A stretch of 64,000 bases of DNA from Bactericera cockerelli (taxonomy: Eukaryota; Arthropoda; Insecta; Hemiptera; Triozidae), in NCBI GenBank assembly GCA_024516035.1, contig CM044963.1:19894703-19958702 (forward strand), given 5' to 3'. The notes under the pieces are model-generated. The model searched no databases. It was not told where the DNA came from and saw nothing but the letters and a program-made list of their open reading frames with translations. A program made the position numbers and the translations under genes. Every line of letters starts with the position of its first letter. Positions within the stretch are counted from its first letter, which is position 1. Below are positions 46,106 through 57,884 of the stretch, piece after piece.

Positions 46106-47513
46106 GGATTCGGTGACAAAATATACTACACGCAATCTTCTAGAATTCCAAAGAAGAGAACCAAAAGAACAAAAGGGCGCAAATTTTTCGACCTCGCTTA
46201 GGCGTTTGAATAAAAATGAACCTCTTCTTCATTCTGGCAACATTTCTTCTCGAGTATATTCATTTTTTTCTGAGCGCATATTTGTGTAAATATTTCATTT
46301 TGATTAAACTCCTTTGCGTCCTCTTCCAAACCCTTCTATACCTCTTGTTCTTCTCTTTCCCTGCTCCTCCACAGCTTCATTCTTCTTCTTTTCTTTTTTT
46401 TTTCTCCCTGTCCTTCTTCTCCTACATATTTCTTTACTCTCCGTCTCTTCATTTTTCTTTCATACCTCTCTCCCTATCCTCAACACCATTTTCATCTTCG
46501 TTCTTCCTCTCTCTCTGTGTCTCACATTCTCTTGGGTTCATGCTGCAATATTTGTCTTGTTACCTGATCTCGTTAAGTATAAAAGGAATTCCATTGTTCT
46601 TATCTCTCTCCCAGTCTCCCCTCCCCACCTCCTACGCTCTACTCTTCTTTTCCCTTCCTCCCTCTCTAGAAAAATATCCTTTTTCTTTTACCTTATCTTT
46701 CATTTCGAGTGTATAATACTACACTTTATTTCTTTAACAGTCCATTTTTCATTCATCATTCACAGTTACTGTAGCATAATGAACCCAATTTTACTCAATC
46801 GTTTGTATTCATCTCAGGGTAATTTTTGGGGTTTGACATTTGGAAGGTTTTCGCTTTGATTTCTCTTCTTCTACTATCCTTGTGTCAATGTGCAAGGCTA
46901 TTATGATTTCTTCTTTGTTAATTTATTATTCGTTCAACTTTCTTTCTTTTTTCACTTTCTCTATCATCAGTATCATCATCCACCTTATATGAATTTCATC
47001 TGATACATCTTACTTCCACACTTTCACTTCCAAAACTCTCACCTCCACTTACACTGAGAAGTCAGCATAGGAGAGAAGACTCGGGGAAAACTCACCCTCA
47101 AAACAGAAGGTGAAAAGGAGGAGAGTGTTTTTAATTTACGCTAAGCAAGCATATTTTATTTGATATTTAATTTATGAATTTTAATAGTGCCTTTGACAAG
47201 AGAGCATGCAGGAATGTGCCTTTTAATCCTTTGAGTTATTTAGGAGTGTTTTAAGGTAGGTAGGCATATAATGTATGTAAAGATGGGTTAGAGGGAGGGA
47301 GAAGAAAGATAGAGAGGAAGAAAATAAGAGAGGAGGAGGAGAAGAGAGAGTTCGGTTGGTTAGGCATGGAATGCATGCATATAAAATTCAAGTGTAATAT
47401 ATTCTAGCAGAAAGAAGGAGGAAGAGACAAAGTGAGTGTGTGTGTGCCATCTGAGAACATAATAGATTATAATTTCAAAGTTGAATAAACCAAGAAAATC
47501 AATGGCCATAATG
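46106..47513. other. No gene seen; CT-rich block and GA run
   Basis: 46325-46700 is CT/T-rich, giving overlapping Leu/Ser/Phe frames of 166 and 181 codons that are compositional. 47285-47355 is GA-rich. Confidence 0.4.
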
Positions 47514-47578
47514 AATAATAATAATACTCTTTAGTGGAAGGTAAACACCAGGCGAGGTTAATGCTCAAAGCATTATTT

Positions 47579-49275
47579 GAATCGGTACATGCAAAAACGA
47601 CATCAATCACATTTTTTTGGAAAATGGGGTTTTCATAGATTTTGGATCTCGGAAGGTAAACGCACAATTCTATATCAAAATTACATCATTCTGCTACTCC
47701 CTTCCTATATAAACACGTTTCTATAATTTTCGTTCCATGCAAGGACGACATAGATCCGGGATTGATGCGGTTCTTGCATGTAATCTGTAGAATTGGTGTA
47801 TCCTGTCTGTGTGTGTGTGAACAGAATATCTCAAGAACGGTAAGAGCTAGAGACTTGAAATTTTGGTATGAAAATCAATTTTATACACCAGACGTACCAC
47901 AAAACTTTTGGTTGAAATCGGCCGCAAAATGCGGCCGTAGGGCCGCAAATATTGCCCGCAAGCGCCGCTTCTATGAATTGGTTAAAGATACAAAAAAAGT
48001 TAGAGAACAACATTTTCTTAGATTAAAAAAATAATAAGGGTCTTTTCATATCATTTTTTTGATATCTTGAACTTTTTGGACCTCGGCCCAAATTTACCGG
48101 TATCTTGGGTGGGACCCGCTTTGACTAACTTTTTACTTTCCTTATCTTATAATAAGGAAAGTATTGTATTCGTCGAAAATTTGACCTACCCAGTTTTTCA
48201 CATTTCTGGACGAATCATGGCCTCAGGATACCAAAAAAGTTGTTTTCAGCCATTGGTCCGTGCGTCTGTCTGTCTGTCTGTCTGTCTGTGTGTGTGTGAA
48301 CAGGATATCTCAAGAACGGTAAAAGCTAGAGACTTGAAATTTGGTACACAAATTAATTTTATACACCAGACGAACCACGAAACTTTTGATTGAAATCGGC
48401 CGCATTCTGCGGCCACAGGGCCGCAAATGCTAGCCGCAAGCACCGCTTCTTTAAATTGGTTAAAGATACAAAATTTTTTAGAGAACAACATTTTCTTAGA
48501 TTAAAAAAATAATAGGGTCTATTCTGATCATTTTTTTGATATCTTGAACTTTTTGGAACTCGGCCCCAATTTACCGGTATTTGGGGGGGACCCGCTTTGA
48601 CTAACTTTTTTATTATTCATCCTATATGGGGGTTGTGACATATCAAATTCAATGATTTTGAAGTGGTGATTACGAATTTGGCATTGGTTTTTAGTTATCT
48701 GTTACCGTTGAGTCACCAGTGGCGGAATTCAACTCCTTTTTGGGGGATAAGGAAAGTCGTGTGATGTTTACACCAGATTTTTTTATTATTCATCCTCGGT
48801 GGGGATTGTGACATATCAAACCAAATGATTTTGAGGTGCTGATTACGAATTTGGCATTGATTTACAGCTGTTACCGTTGAGTCACGAGTTGCGGAGTTCA
48901 ACTTCTTTTCGGGATAAGGAAAGTCGTGTGATGTTTACACCAGATTTCTTTTTATATATTTAATTTTTATGATTCATATTTTTTTTTTTTTGTTTGAAAT
49001 AACAATAAAATTCGAAGTGTACGTGTGTTATTATTTATAATATTTTCGATATATGCAAAAACAGCATCATTCCACGACCTTTGAACGGCTATTTCTTTGA
49101 AATGGCACTACATATCTGACCAAAAATTATATAGAATGGTTTTTTTTGGCAAGTCCTTACGATTACATATTTTTTCTTTTTTTTTCTTATGGACAAAGAA
49201 TGAATAGGAAAGTTTTTTTTGATATTCCAAAAGTTTACTCTTTTGGAATGATGTCGTTTTTGCATGTACCGATTC
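47579..49275. mobile_element. 1.7-kb TIR element inserted in SINE-C
   Basis: Perfect 27-bp inverted ends begin gaatcggtacatgcaaaaac on both sides (47579-47605 and 49249-49275). attt is duplicated on each side (47575-47578 and 49276-49279). Inside are tandem partial copies of repeat R2 (47800-48133, 48134-48775, 48781-48952). There is no transposase frame, so it is non-autonomous. The 4-bp duplication and long TIR do not pin down a superfamily. Confidence 0.85.
47800..48952 (+). repeat. R2 repeat, three tandem copies (one complete, two partial)
   Basis: Copy 1 (47800-48133) lacks its start. Copy 2 (48134-48775) begins with the hairpin tactttccttatcttataat aaggaaagta and ends gtgatgtttacaccag. 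Copy 3 (48781-48952) has only the last third. All share tatctcaagaacggta and the ggccgca/tgcggcc-rich segment. Minus-strand frames over copies 1 and 2 resemble the frame at 9092-9337 because the DNA is repeated. Confidence 0.85.
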
Positions 49276-49532
49276 ATTTACCACCTAACCATTAGAGTCT
49301 TATTATTATGTGGTCACAAATACAAATCAATCAGGAAAAATTCATGCACTGGGTGGATTTCGAACCAACGGAACCCTACGCTACCTGGATTACCAGACTA
49401 GAGTGTTAACACTTGACTACCAGTGCATCTTAACAGATTTACCTACGCTTATCACTTGTTTGGATAAGCGACCTCACACCTCAAAATTTGTAGATATGGC
49501 ACAGCTGACGGGATGTTAGTTTTCAAGTTTAA

Positions 49533-49652
49533 AGTTATCATATTTGTGATATCACAACTACTCAAAGCTTTTCTGAAACCGAAGCTTGAACCACCGTCCT
49601 CCAGGTTAAAAGTCCGCTGCCTTATCGAACAAACTACTGAGGTCGGTGGGAT
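49533..49652 (-). mobile_element. SINE-A copy
   Basis: On plus: agttatcatatttgtgatat cacaactactcaaagc, ctgaaaccgaagcttgaacc accg, ccaggttaaaagtccgctgc cttatcgaacaaactactga ggtcgg. Here the anticodon-loop equivalent is tttaaaa-like, closer to the copy at 21889. Confidence 0.85.
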
Positions 49653-52600
49653 TTACTTCTTATATGTGATGATTTTCAGATTGTGATTATGATCCCTTTT
49701 TTATTTTAAGGTGACATTAATCAGGAGTCTCGTAAAGTCAATACATGAGATAATCAATACAAGAGTTCTAACCTGAATAGCTGTTCTAGGCTTAATATCT
49801 TTAATTATAAAGCTTTGCCCTTATTAGATTTACTATTATTATTATATTATTAATCGAAATGAAACATTAATATGAATAGAGGGGGCGGAGGGAGGGGAGG
49901 TAAGAATTTAATCAGGAGGGACAGAATTTTAATTAATAATCTTCCAAAGGTAAAGCAACTGCACAGGATGTTTCTTCCCTCTGCTATCTCTCTCTCACTC
50001 GTAGCTTCCTTCATATGATTTATGATTTCCTTCTCTCTCCCAAACTCTACCTTCAATTTCTCTCTCTCTCTCTCTCTCTGTCTCTCTTTCCGTTGAACTT
50101 CTGGAAAATGTCTCCCACCTTGCGCTTCTATCTGATAGAAAGTTTACTAATATCCTTAAAAAAGAGAAAGTACAGTATACTGTCTAAATGAGGAAAGGGA
50201 GGGGAGGGGGGGGGGGAGAGAGAGAGAGAAAGAAAGAAGGGTAGGAAAGAGCATTTATCAATTTTCCACATGTTTTAATGAAATTAAATAAAAAGAGAAG
50301 ATTTTCGAGATGGAAATTAAATTCTGAAATATTTTCAAACCTATTCGAGGTAAAGTTTTTTATCAGACTTTCCGTTCACAATTTTTTATCAAAGTTTTCG
50401 AATATCTAAATTCAAAAGTTTAATTCCGGAGTCCTGTGTGTTTTTGTCCTTTTTGATATTAAAAGGTGTATTAAACTCGTACAGTCCAAGCAAATTGGAC
50501 CTAGTGCTTCCCAAATATTTCAACAAAGCCCGAAACTTATTTCAATCTTTTCTGAGGTTCTTAAAGCTGAGTCCTATGGGTTTGCAACACATTCTGACGG
50601 TTGCTTTAGTTTTATGGCTGAAGAAAAGCCCATTTTCATTATTTTACAGGCACTCTTTTTTCTAAAAATGTAAATGAACATTTATTTTTTTATGAAAGCC
50701 ATTAACATTCGCGACACTACACACAAGTATATCAGTCTGTTCGCTATAATTAATTTAGCTAATTTTCCCTAGTGCAAATACATACCATTTTAGGCGCCAC
50801 CAAAAAACCACTCCTGGAAGTTCCACCAATACAAACAACAACATGTACCAGGTATCTCATTCTCGAATCTAATTTTAGACAAAGACAAATAGAACAGAAT
50901 GGCATGTTAACTGAAATCTCTACAAAAAGGTTCAACCGACGCGACGCCGTCGGCAGAACTTTTATCTCAACAACAAAAAAGCGAAAGAGCAGCCGCCCGC
51001 TTTGAAAGAAGAGTAAAGGCTGTAGAATTTTTTTGTCTAGGTCAAGATGGCTGGAACAGATAGACCTTGGCATGGCGAACATCCGTTTGTTTAGATTTTG
51101 GCGTCCTGAAAATACCAGTCTGAAGAACATAATACCTTCATCATAGAGTGATGTTATAATTAAGAATAGCAACTAGTTATAATTAAGAATAGCAACTGTC
51201 AATAGGCAATGCAATAATTGACAAGGTACCCCAGAAATGCCCAGAATCAATACTTTTTCCGTAAGATTGGGCGACCCTTGGTAGTCATCCAGCCTTAAAC
51301 GAGAAAGCGGTTGAACAATAGAAACTCGAAATATGTTTCGAAAAAAGCAAAGTGAAAGCGAAATTCACTCACTCATTTCATTGACTGATAGCCGAACTGA
51401 TCTCACACCTCGGATGCTCAAGTTCTTCACAAAGGTGGCTGTGGAACTCTTTTCAGTGCGAATATGCCAAGTCTTAGAAAGAAATATGATAATTTTAAAC
51501 TTCTAAAGGGAGAAAATGAGTTTTTTTTAAAACAAAATCCTGGTGGAGTTTTTTTTTCTCATTTACCATTTACTCTTAAAATCCTCAAAGGAAAAAGTGT
51601 CATTTGAAAAATGACGGTGAAAAGAATAAGAAAAAAGATGGACAGATTGGACAGACCTCTAGAAGGAAAGTAGGAAAGAAAAGGAAAAGAGAAATACTAA
51701 CAGGGGAGAGAGAAAGAGAGAGAGAGAAATAAATAGGGGGTGGCAGAGATAGTCTGTATGGAGGCAGACATATCAGCCAGACAGAAGTAGATAGAGAAAG
51801 AAAGAGGTTAAGAATGAGAGGAAGTTGAAGAGGGAAAGAGACAGGCGAAGGAATATAGTGGGAGAAGAAAAGAGACAGATAGAGGAAAGCAGCTGTCTGC
51901 TTTGACATGAGTGATGGAGTCTATAACCCCTCTGGAAGTAATAGCTACAAGGATCTTAAGGATGATCATGAGGAACATGATGAAATATGTAGCAGAGGTA
52001 AAGATATGGAAATTAATGGTATGGAAGAAACAGTGAAGACATTAGAGAATTACAGGTAAAGTTAGAAAAAGGTAGGCTGAAGAAATTTCTAACAGGTGCA
52101 TCGATTTGTGATATTAAAGAAACTAATAAAAATAAGTAAAATCTACAAGATAATGAAGTCTACAAAACATCCATCGCAACATCTTAAGTACACACAAGTA
52201 TAAAAAATATGAAGAAGGGATATGAGACAACGCTATTAGACAATCGACAAAGCAAAAGATAAACATATCAACAACAACATCAAAATGAAAGAAGAAATAT
52301 GGTACTCCAACACTCTGCATTTCAAAGAAATTCTGCATTGATCTTCAAAGGAAAACACTTCAAAGCTATAATATACAGTGAACAGTATAATAGCATCAAA
52401 GATAAGTATATACGTGCAGACATATACGTATAAGCAGCAAAGTGTAAACAATTATCTTGATGCAACTTGACGAGAATGGCAAAGATAGGGAAGAAAACTT
52501 TCATTAATCTTGATGCAACATAGCAACAAGATCAAAAAAGTAGAGGCTATCAATAAGAAAACTACCAAGAAGGGGGAGTCTTGAGAAAATAGAAGGGACA

Positions 52601-53324
52601 CAAAAAAAAAGAGGCAAGGAAGAAGAAGAAGAAAAAGTGACAGTGACGGAATAAATGCAACATAGCAGCAAGACATTGATGCAACGTAGCAACAAGAACT
52701 TGATACAACAAAGCAACAATATTATATCGAAGAGGCTTCCAACATCAAAATTATCAACAAGACAGTCGTGATAATAGAAAATTGAGTAGTAAATAAAAAA
52801 AAGAAGGAAGAAGAGAAGTTTGATAAAAGAAGAATAGAATAGAAATTACCTTGTTTATACTGCCGAGGTGAGACTAAAAAGTCCCTTTATTTCAGCAGAA
52901 GAAGTAGAGAAGAAGACCTTCATCAAATACGGCGAAGAAAAAAAAAATTGACATAGATAATCTTCAAGTGTATAACAATATAAAAAATTGGTGACGAGAG
53001 GAAGGACAATGAGGAGAAAAAGACACAATTTACCTGATACAGCGTGTCAATTTCAAAGATGAAAACGAAGTGGCTATCAATATAAAGAACATGAAAACTA
53101 TCAGAAGGAGAGTTATGAGAAGAGAAAGACGGATTTATGTGCGAGTATAATGAAAAGAACACAAGAAGAAGAAGGTATGAAAGAAAAACTAATTAAAAGA
53201 AATAGACATAAGTAGACGGAGAAGGAAGAAAAAAAAAAAAAAAAAAAAAAAGAAAGAGACAAACATGTTGCATTAAAAGTTAAAACATTTATTTTTGTGA
53301 TGATTGTTTCACTGCCCTTATTAT
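49653..53324. other. No gene seen; CT/GA runs and A/G-rich sequence
   Basis: CT run at 49985-50085, GA run at 50195-50245, purine-rich 51600-51895 and 52560-52640. 50760-51010 has balanced composition and a 77-codon frame (50772-51005, plus) but no recognised domain. The rest is A/G-rich with acatagcaacaag-like short repeats at 52510-52720. Confidence 0.4.
53231..53251. repeat. Poly-A tract
   Basis: About 20 uninterrupted A in an A/G-rich context. Confidence 0.8.
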
Positions 53325-53478
53325 TTCGTAGGCGCGAAACAACAGCTACTTTAAACGCTTGTGGTTTGTGTTGCAGCTTGACTATCTCATAGTGTATGCC
53401 TTCCCTCTGATGGGCGAGAAGTGACAAAGTGACAAAATACTTCCCATTTAGGTGCTGGGTCAACGCGAGTGCATACAT
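53325..53478 (-). mobile_element. SINE-F body fragment
   Basis: On plus: aacagctactttaaacgctt gtggt, ctctgatgggcgagaagtga, aatacttcccatttaggtgc tgggtcaacgcgag. Matches 36600-36765. The tRNA-like head is absent. Confidence 0.75.
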
Positions 53479-55029
53479 TACTTTTCTAAATACATATATA
53501 CAATTCGAATTTGTCTTACTATTCAAATGATTGTGCCAGAGACTCAAAAGAACAAAATAAAAGAAAATTTGTTAATAATACAAAAACAAAAGAATGTAAA
53601 ATAATAGAAGAAACGAAGATAAAGAGGAAGAATCAGTTTACTCAATGCACTTCTACAAGTATTGCAACAAGATCAAGATAGAAGAAAGACACTGCCAATA
53701 AGCTTATGAAAAAAACACTTCATAAGGTGGAATAAAAATATAAATTTTACATACTCGTACATAGATAATGAAAGAGAAGGAGGGATAGCGGGAAAAAGAG
53801 AAGAATAAACACGGTAAAAAAATATCTATTTTTCAATATATACATCTGAAAATAGCCCTACAATAAAAATAGAAAGAGGTAAAAAAAATCATTTATTTTT
53901 ATTTTATTTCCAAAGCTTAAGTAATAATGCTTCTAAATTCTTATTGTATCTTTAGAATTTTCTATTGGATTTCTATTTTTATAAGAGGGCTATAAGAGAA
54001 GAGAAGAACAATAGTTATTCCAGAGAGAAAGGAGGAAAAGTGAGAGAGATAGAAGAGGGAGAAGTTGAAAAGGTGCAAAAAAATGACAAGAAGAGAATGA
54101 GATTGATTGTTACAATATCATCAGCAAGGGCAATTTCATCTCTCTCTCACCCATCAAAGAGATTGGTAGAAATCTTATCGAGATATTGGACGAACATCTC
54201 TAAGGTATTTGGGAGAGAAAAAGAGAGGGATAGAACTTTGGCAGGGGGGAGGAGGTTGATATTCCATTAAGCTTAATTGATTGCCAGGATTATTATCATT
54301 CAAGATTTTGACAAAGTTGAATAAAATGGATTATCTTCAAAAGATTTTTTTTTTTCGTTCAATATTTTTGATTTTTTTTCTCCATAGTTTCTTTGGAATT
54401 TTCTTTGCGGCAAGGACTGCAATCATTGACCTTAAATCTAGGTCTAGGTTAGAATAAACAATAGAATCTAGGTAGTTTGTTTCCTTATGTCACTTTTTAT
54501 TTATTTAATATTCATATTGAATTGAAATTTATTGTGATAATAAATACAATATTGTATGAACACAATTGCTTAAATCTAATGTAATAACATTCCAATATAA
54601 TTTGCTTAATACTAATATAATGATGATAAATTAATATAAAACATATGGTAGGTAACTTGTTAACTTTTAATTTTGGATAGATTTCTGTACTTACCAGACA
54701 TTGTACACCATAGTATTTATATTCAGTAAATAAACATTAACTTTACATTTATTATTATTCCATGCAGTGTTGCCAAGACGGGTGGCTCATAAAACAGCTG
54801 GCAAGAAAACAGAAATCCAGGAAGTTGACAGGAAACAATAAGAGTGCAGCATGTCTGGAGTGGATTTTATATAAAAAATATATAATTTAGAATATACATA
54901 TACACCAGTATGCTGGAGTATATATTCCTGGGTTCCTGTGTTACCTATTTGCACACATGCACAGCGGAATGTTGGAAGAATAACACATGAGTTATATTAT
55001 GCTCTATGCTGTTATAGACGGCGAAACGT
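53479..55029. other. No gene seen
   Basis: AT-rich. A 101-codon charged frame at 53965-54270 has no recognised domain. Confidence 0.4.
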
Positions 55030-55345
55030 AGTAGTGACGTCTAGAGACTGACGGAAGTTATATTGCAGTCTGCTACAGGGTATGGCAGTTATATTTCATC
55101 TCTTCACTTATTTCACTTCAAGTTTCTGCGCAGTGAGATAGAGTAGCATAGCAGTGGCAGAAGTTATATTGCAGTCTGCTACAGGGTATGGCAGTTATAT
55201 TTCATTTCTTCACTCATTTTAGTTCAAGTTTCTGCGCAGTGATATAGAGTAGCATAGCAGTGGCAGAAGTCATATTGCAGTCTGCTACAGGGTATGGCAG
55301 TTATATTTCATTTCTTTACTTATTTCACTTCAAGTTTCTATGCTG
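55030..55345. repeat. 106-bp satellite, three monomers
   Basis: attgcagtctgctacagggt starts at 55062, 55168 and 55274, exactly 106 bp apart. Units also hold ggcagttatatttcat and caagtttctgcgcagtga. A further partial monomer lies at 56125-56170, beyond the retrotransposon fragment. Confidence 0.95.
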
Positions 55346-55411
55346 TTAAGCGGAATAGTCTAGTGGCGTCTAAAGGGTTACAGGAGTTTTCTGCTTGATA
55401 ATTCATATATT

Positions 55412-56125
55412 TCAAAGGTAAAATATTTCTTCCATCTCACTACCGAGAGGAAGCGTGCCTCTGATGCTCGAGCTATTGCCCCTTTGGATGGCCTGTGATA
55501 TTTTTTGTATCAGGAACTGATGCGAGCGAGAATCACCAGAAACGCGCCGAAGGGCAGAGCCAATCTTTTTTAGAAAAGAAATCGACTCAGCTGCCCAAGG
55601 ACCCAACGTTTCAACTGAGAACGCAAGGAAACTATAATTGTCTTTTATCCTTGAGTATTTCAAGTGCTTTTTGCGTGCAGCGTTCTCAGAGGAAAATCCA
55701 GGTCCTTCAGCATCGTTTCTGTTAGTTCTCGCTAGCGAATCAGAACAGGTCGCATCCCACATCAGCGCACGTCACCTCTCCCAAGCAACATTTGTTACGC
55801 CATCCGGCCTCTTCCCATCTTCTTGCATCAGTCCAGCAGGTTCCAACTGAGAGCTTATGTTTATGGATTGAAGAGCTCGTTTGATTATAAAATTTATCTC
55901 AGAATGGCGAGAATACCTTCCTGGATTTTTCTTGCATCTCAAGCCATGATGTCCTAAGGAATCAGCCTCTTCTCCACATTGACACTGGTGAGCTCTACAT
56001 AGAGTACAGCCAAGACGGAGGCCAACACAGATCTTCATTGTGTTGTTATCCAACAGTGTGCCTAAGTTTGGACAGGGAATGGAGTTCAGCCATGCTCCAG
56101 ACCAAGGATTTTGTAAAAGCTGAAA
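55412..56125 (-). pseudogene. C-terminal part of a non-LTR-type retrotransposon polymerase, with one premature stop
   Basis: One minus-strand frame is open from about 56125 to a stop at 55412-55414, except for a TGA at 55772-55774. The N-terminal part has NLGTLLD and GLRLG, then a knuckle CQCGEEADSLGHHGLRC (C-x-C-x8-9-H-x4-C spacing) followed by RHSEIN. Next come GKRPDG, then after the stop MWDATCSDSLA, KHLKYSRI, VETLGPW and a Gly/Ser/Arg-rich end. From memory this order (knuckle, KRPDG, WDxTxxDT, KxxKY, ETLGP) is found downstream of reverse transcriptases in many invertebrate and fungal-like mobile elements. KRPD and WDVT resemble a PD-(D/E)xK nuclease core, which is inference. The RT itself is absent. 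The stop lies where relatives have a short Gly/Arg linker. 106-bp satellite units lie on both sides. Confidence 0.7.
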
Positions 56126-56170
56126 TCGATATTGCAGTCTACTACAGGGTATGTTAGTTATATTTCACTT
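56125..56170. repeat. Partial 106-bp satellite monomer
   Basis: gatattgcagtctactacag ggtatg and agttatatttcac match the start of the monomers at 55062-55274, 857 bp further on. Confidence 0.8.
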
Positions 56171-56664
56171 ATAAACATGTTAAAATTTTCAAATAGAGCA
56201 ATGAAGCTTCCTTGATTTTTCATAAAAAGAGAACTTCATATTCATTAAGGACAGTTACCTACCTCATATTAGTGGAATCTTAGTGGGTAGGATGCAAGGT
56301 AAGATGTGCAATTGTGCAGCTTCTACATCAGGGCTCTTTCTATGTGCAAAGTATTCTTGTGCATTATCCTGTATAACCTTGTTCAATAAATACTACATTC
56401 GTATTTTTACTACATTCGTATAAAGAGTGGGAGTCGGTGAGAAGTAGAGAGAAGAAAAAGGGAGGGAGGAAGACAGAGAGAAGAGAAGGAGGAAGGGAGA
56501 GAACTAGAGGGAGGGAGTCTGTCAAGTTGTATCTACTATTCTGTCCATCATGTTGAATCTGGCACACATTCTCTCTCCTACTTTGTTTTTTAATTCCTTC
56601 CTATTTGTTTATTTCTTTTCCTCTTTCCTTCATTTATTTATCTTTTTCTTCACTGCCATCTCTT

Positions 56665-56717
<53 letters not shown>

Positions 56718-57616
56718 TTCTCTCTGTCTCTCTCTCTCTCTCTGTCTGTCTCTCTCTCTCTCTACATCTGGATAAGAGCACTTGGAGAGAAAGTTTTCAA
56801 TGTAAGAATTTGTTCTTCTCTACTGGTTCTTTTCCCATTTAATTTTCTGTCTAAGGCTTCACAAGTATCTGAGATGTTCCTCATGTTTACTCTTTAACCA
56901 CTTTGCACTTCTCAATTCTCTTTACGTTTCTTTTTTTTCTTTCTCTCTTCTCTCCTCACACTCTCTCTTGTCTTTCTCTCTTCTCTTCTCACACTCTCTC
57001 TGGTCTTTCTCTCTTCTCTTCTCACACTCTCTCTTGTCTTTCTCTCTTTTTTTCTAAAAAAAAAAAAAAAAAAAAAAACAGAAAGAAACAGTGAAAAAAT
57101 AAATAAATATATATTATACACATGACTGACTACTAAACTAATAATCAGGCTTCTTTACATTCAATAGTTTAGAATTTAGTTAACTAATTACAATTCTAAG
57201 GACACGAAGAAAAAAATCTACGACATTGGTAAGCTAACAATTACGTATCATAACTACTTGTGAGAATAACAATAGTAGCGATTTGCGGTCTGAGAAAGAC
57301 CGCAAATAAAACATTGGTGGGTGTTGGTGGTGGCTGCCGCAACTGGGGACTTGAGATTGCGGTTTCTGCTTAGTGGAAAGCTGATAGCTGGTAGTATACA
57401 GGGTATCACTACCAGTGAATGCAATGTAAAACTGTATGATGTTTAGAATATTGTGTAAACGAGAATGATTTATTTTATCAGGGAGAAATGTCTGCTACCT
57501 AAAATATTTTAATAATAATATAAAAAATATAGGCTGTACCGATTCATTTATTTAAGCCCAGCAGAGCCATACATTAATACACTATACAAAAAATTAAAAT
57601 TCAAAGAAAATGATAA
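56171..57616. other. No gene; CT runs, minisatellite and hairpin
   Basis: 56425-56520 is GA-rich, and 56655-56765 is (CT)n. 56925-57050 has three copies of about 31 bp (tctttctctcttctcttctc acactctc). A poly-A run of about 25 lies at 57055-57079. 57281-57307 is a hairpin with a 10-bp perfect stem (atttgcggtc, 7-nt loop). Confidence 0.6.
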
Positions 57617-57780
57617 AACGCGCTAGTCTGTTAATCCAGGTTTGTTCGAATCCCACCCAGTGCACGAATTTTTCCTCATTAATTTGAGTTTCTACCACCT
57701 ACCTCTGAGGGTTAGGTGGTAGAAAATTATTTGAACATTAACCTCGCCTAGTGATTCCGTTCCACTAAATTATTATTATA
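57617..57780 (+). mobile_element. SINE-C copy, 5' truncated
   Basis: aacgcgctagtctgttaatc cagg, shortened B-box region gttcgaatcccacccag, tgcacgaatttttcctcatt, then gagggttaggtggtagaaaa and ttccactaaattattattat. The start of the A box is missing. Confidence 0.8.
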
Positions 57781-57884
57781 AAAAATATCTAAATTGACAC
57801 TTACGAACAGTTAGGTAAAAAAATTAACTGTTCTGAATCAATTTTAAGGGACAATGTCTGGATCTAATGAATTTTACCTGGAGT

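Larger units (their letters stand above)
47514..49428 (-). mobile_element. SINE-C copy split by a TIR element
   Basis: Tail part 47514-47578 (tactctttagtggaaggta, gcgaggttaatgctcaaagc) and head part 49276-49428 (taccacctaaccattagagt, attcatgcactgggtggatt tcgaacc, ctacctggattaccagac, ttgactaccagtgcat). Joining 47578 to 49280 recovers the uninterrupted order seen in the copy at 39790, so this was one SINE before the insertion. Confidence 0.9.

Noticed and set aside
46216..46859. Two overlapping plus-strand frames of 166 and 181 codons, hydrophobic
   Set aside because: T/C-rich low complexity in two frames at once; no signal of a real membrane protein family.
47579..49275. Assigning the split-SINE element to Tc1/mariner
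   Set aside because: The flanking duplication is attt (4 bp), not TA, and no transposase is present.
57281..57307. Hairpin resembling a rho-independent terminator
   Set aside because: Eukaryotic context, no following T run and no gene upstream.
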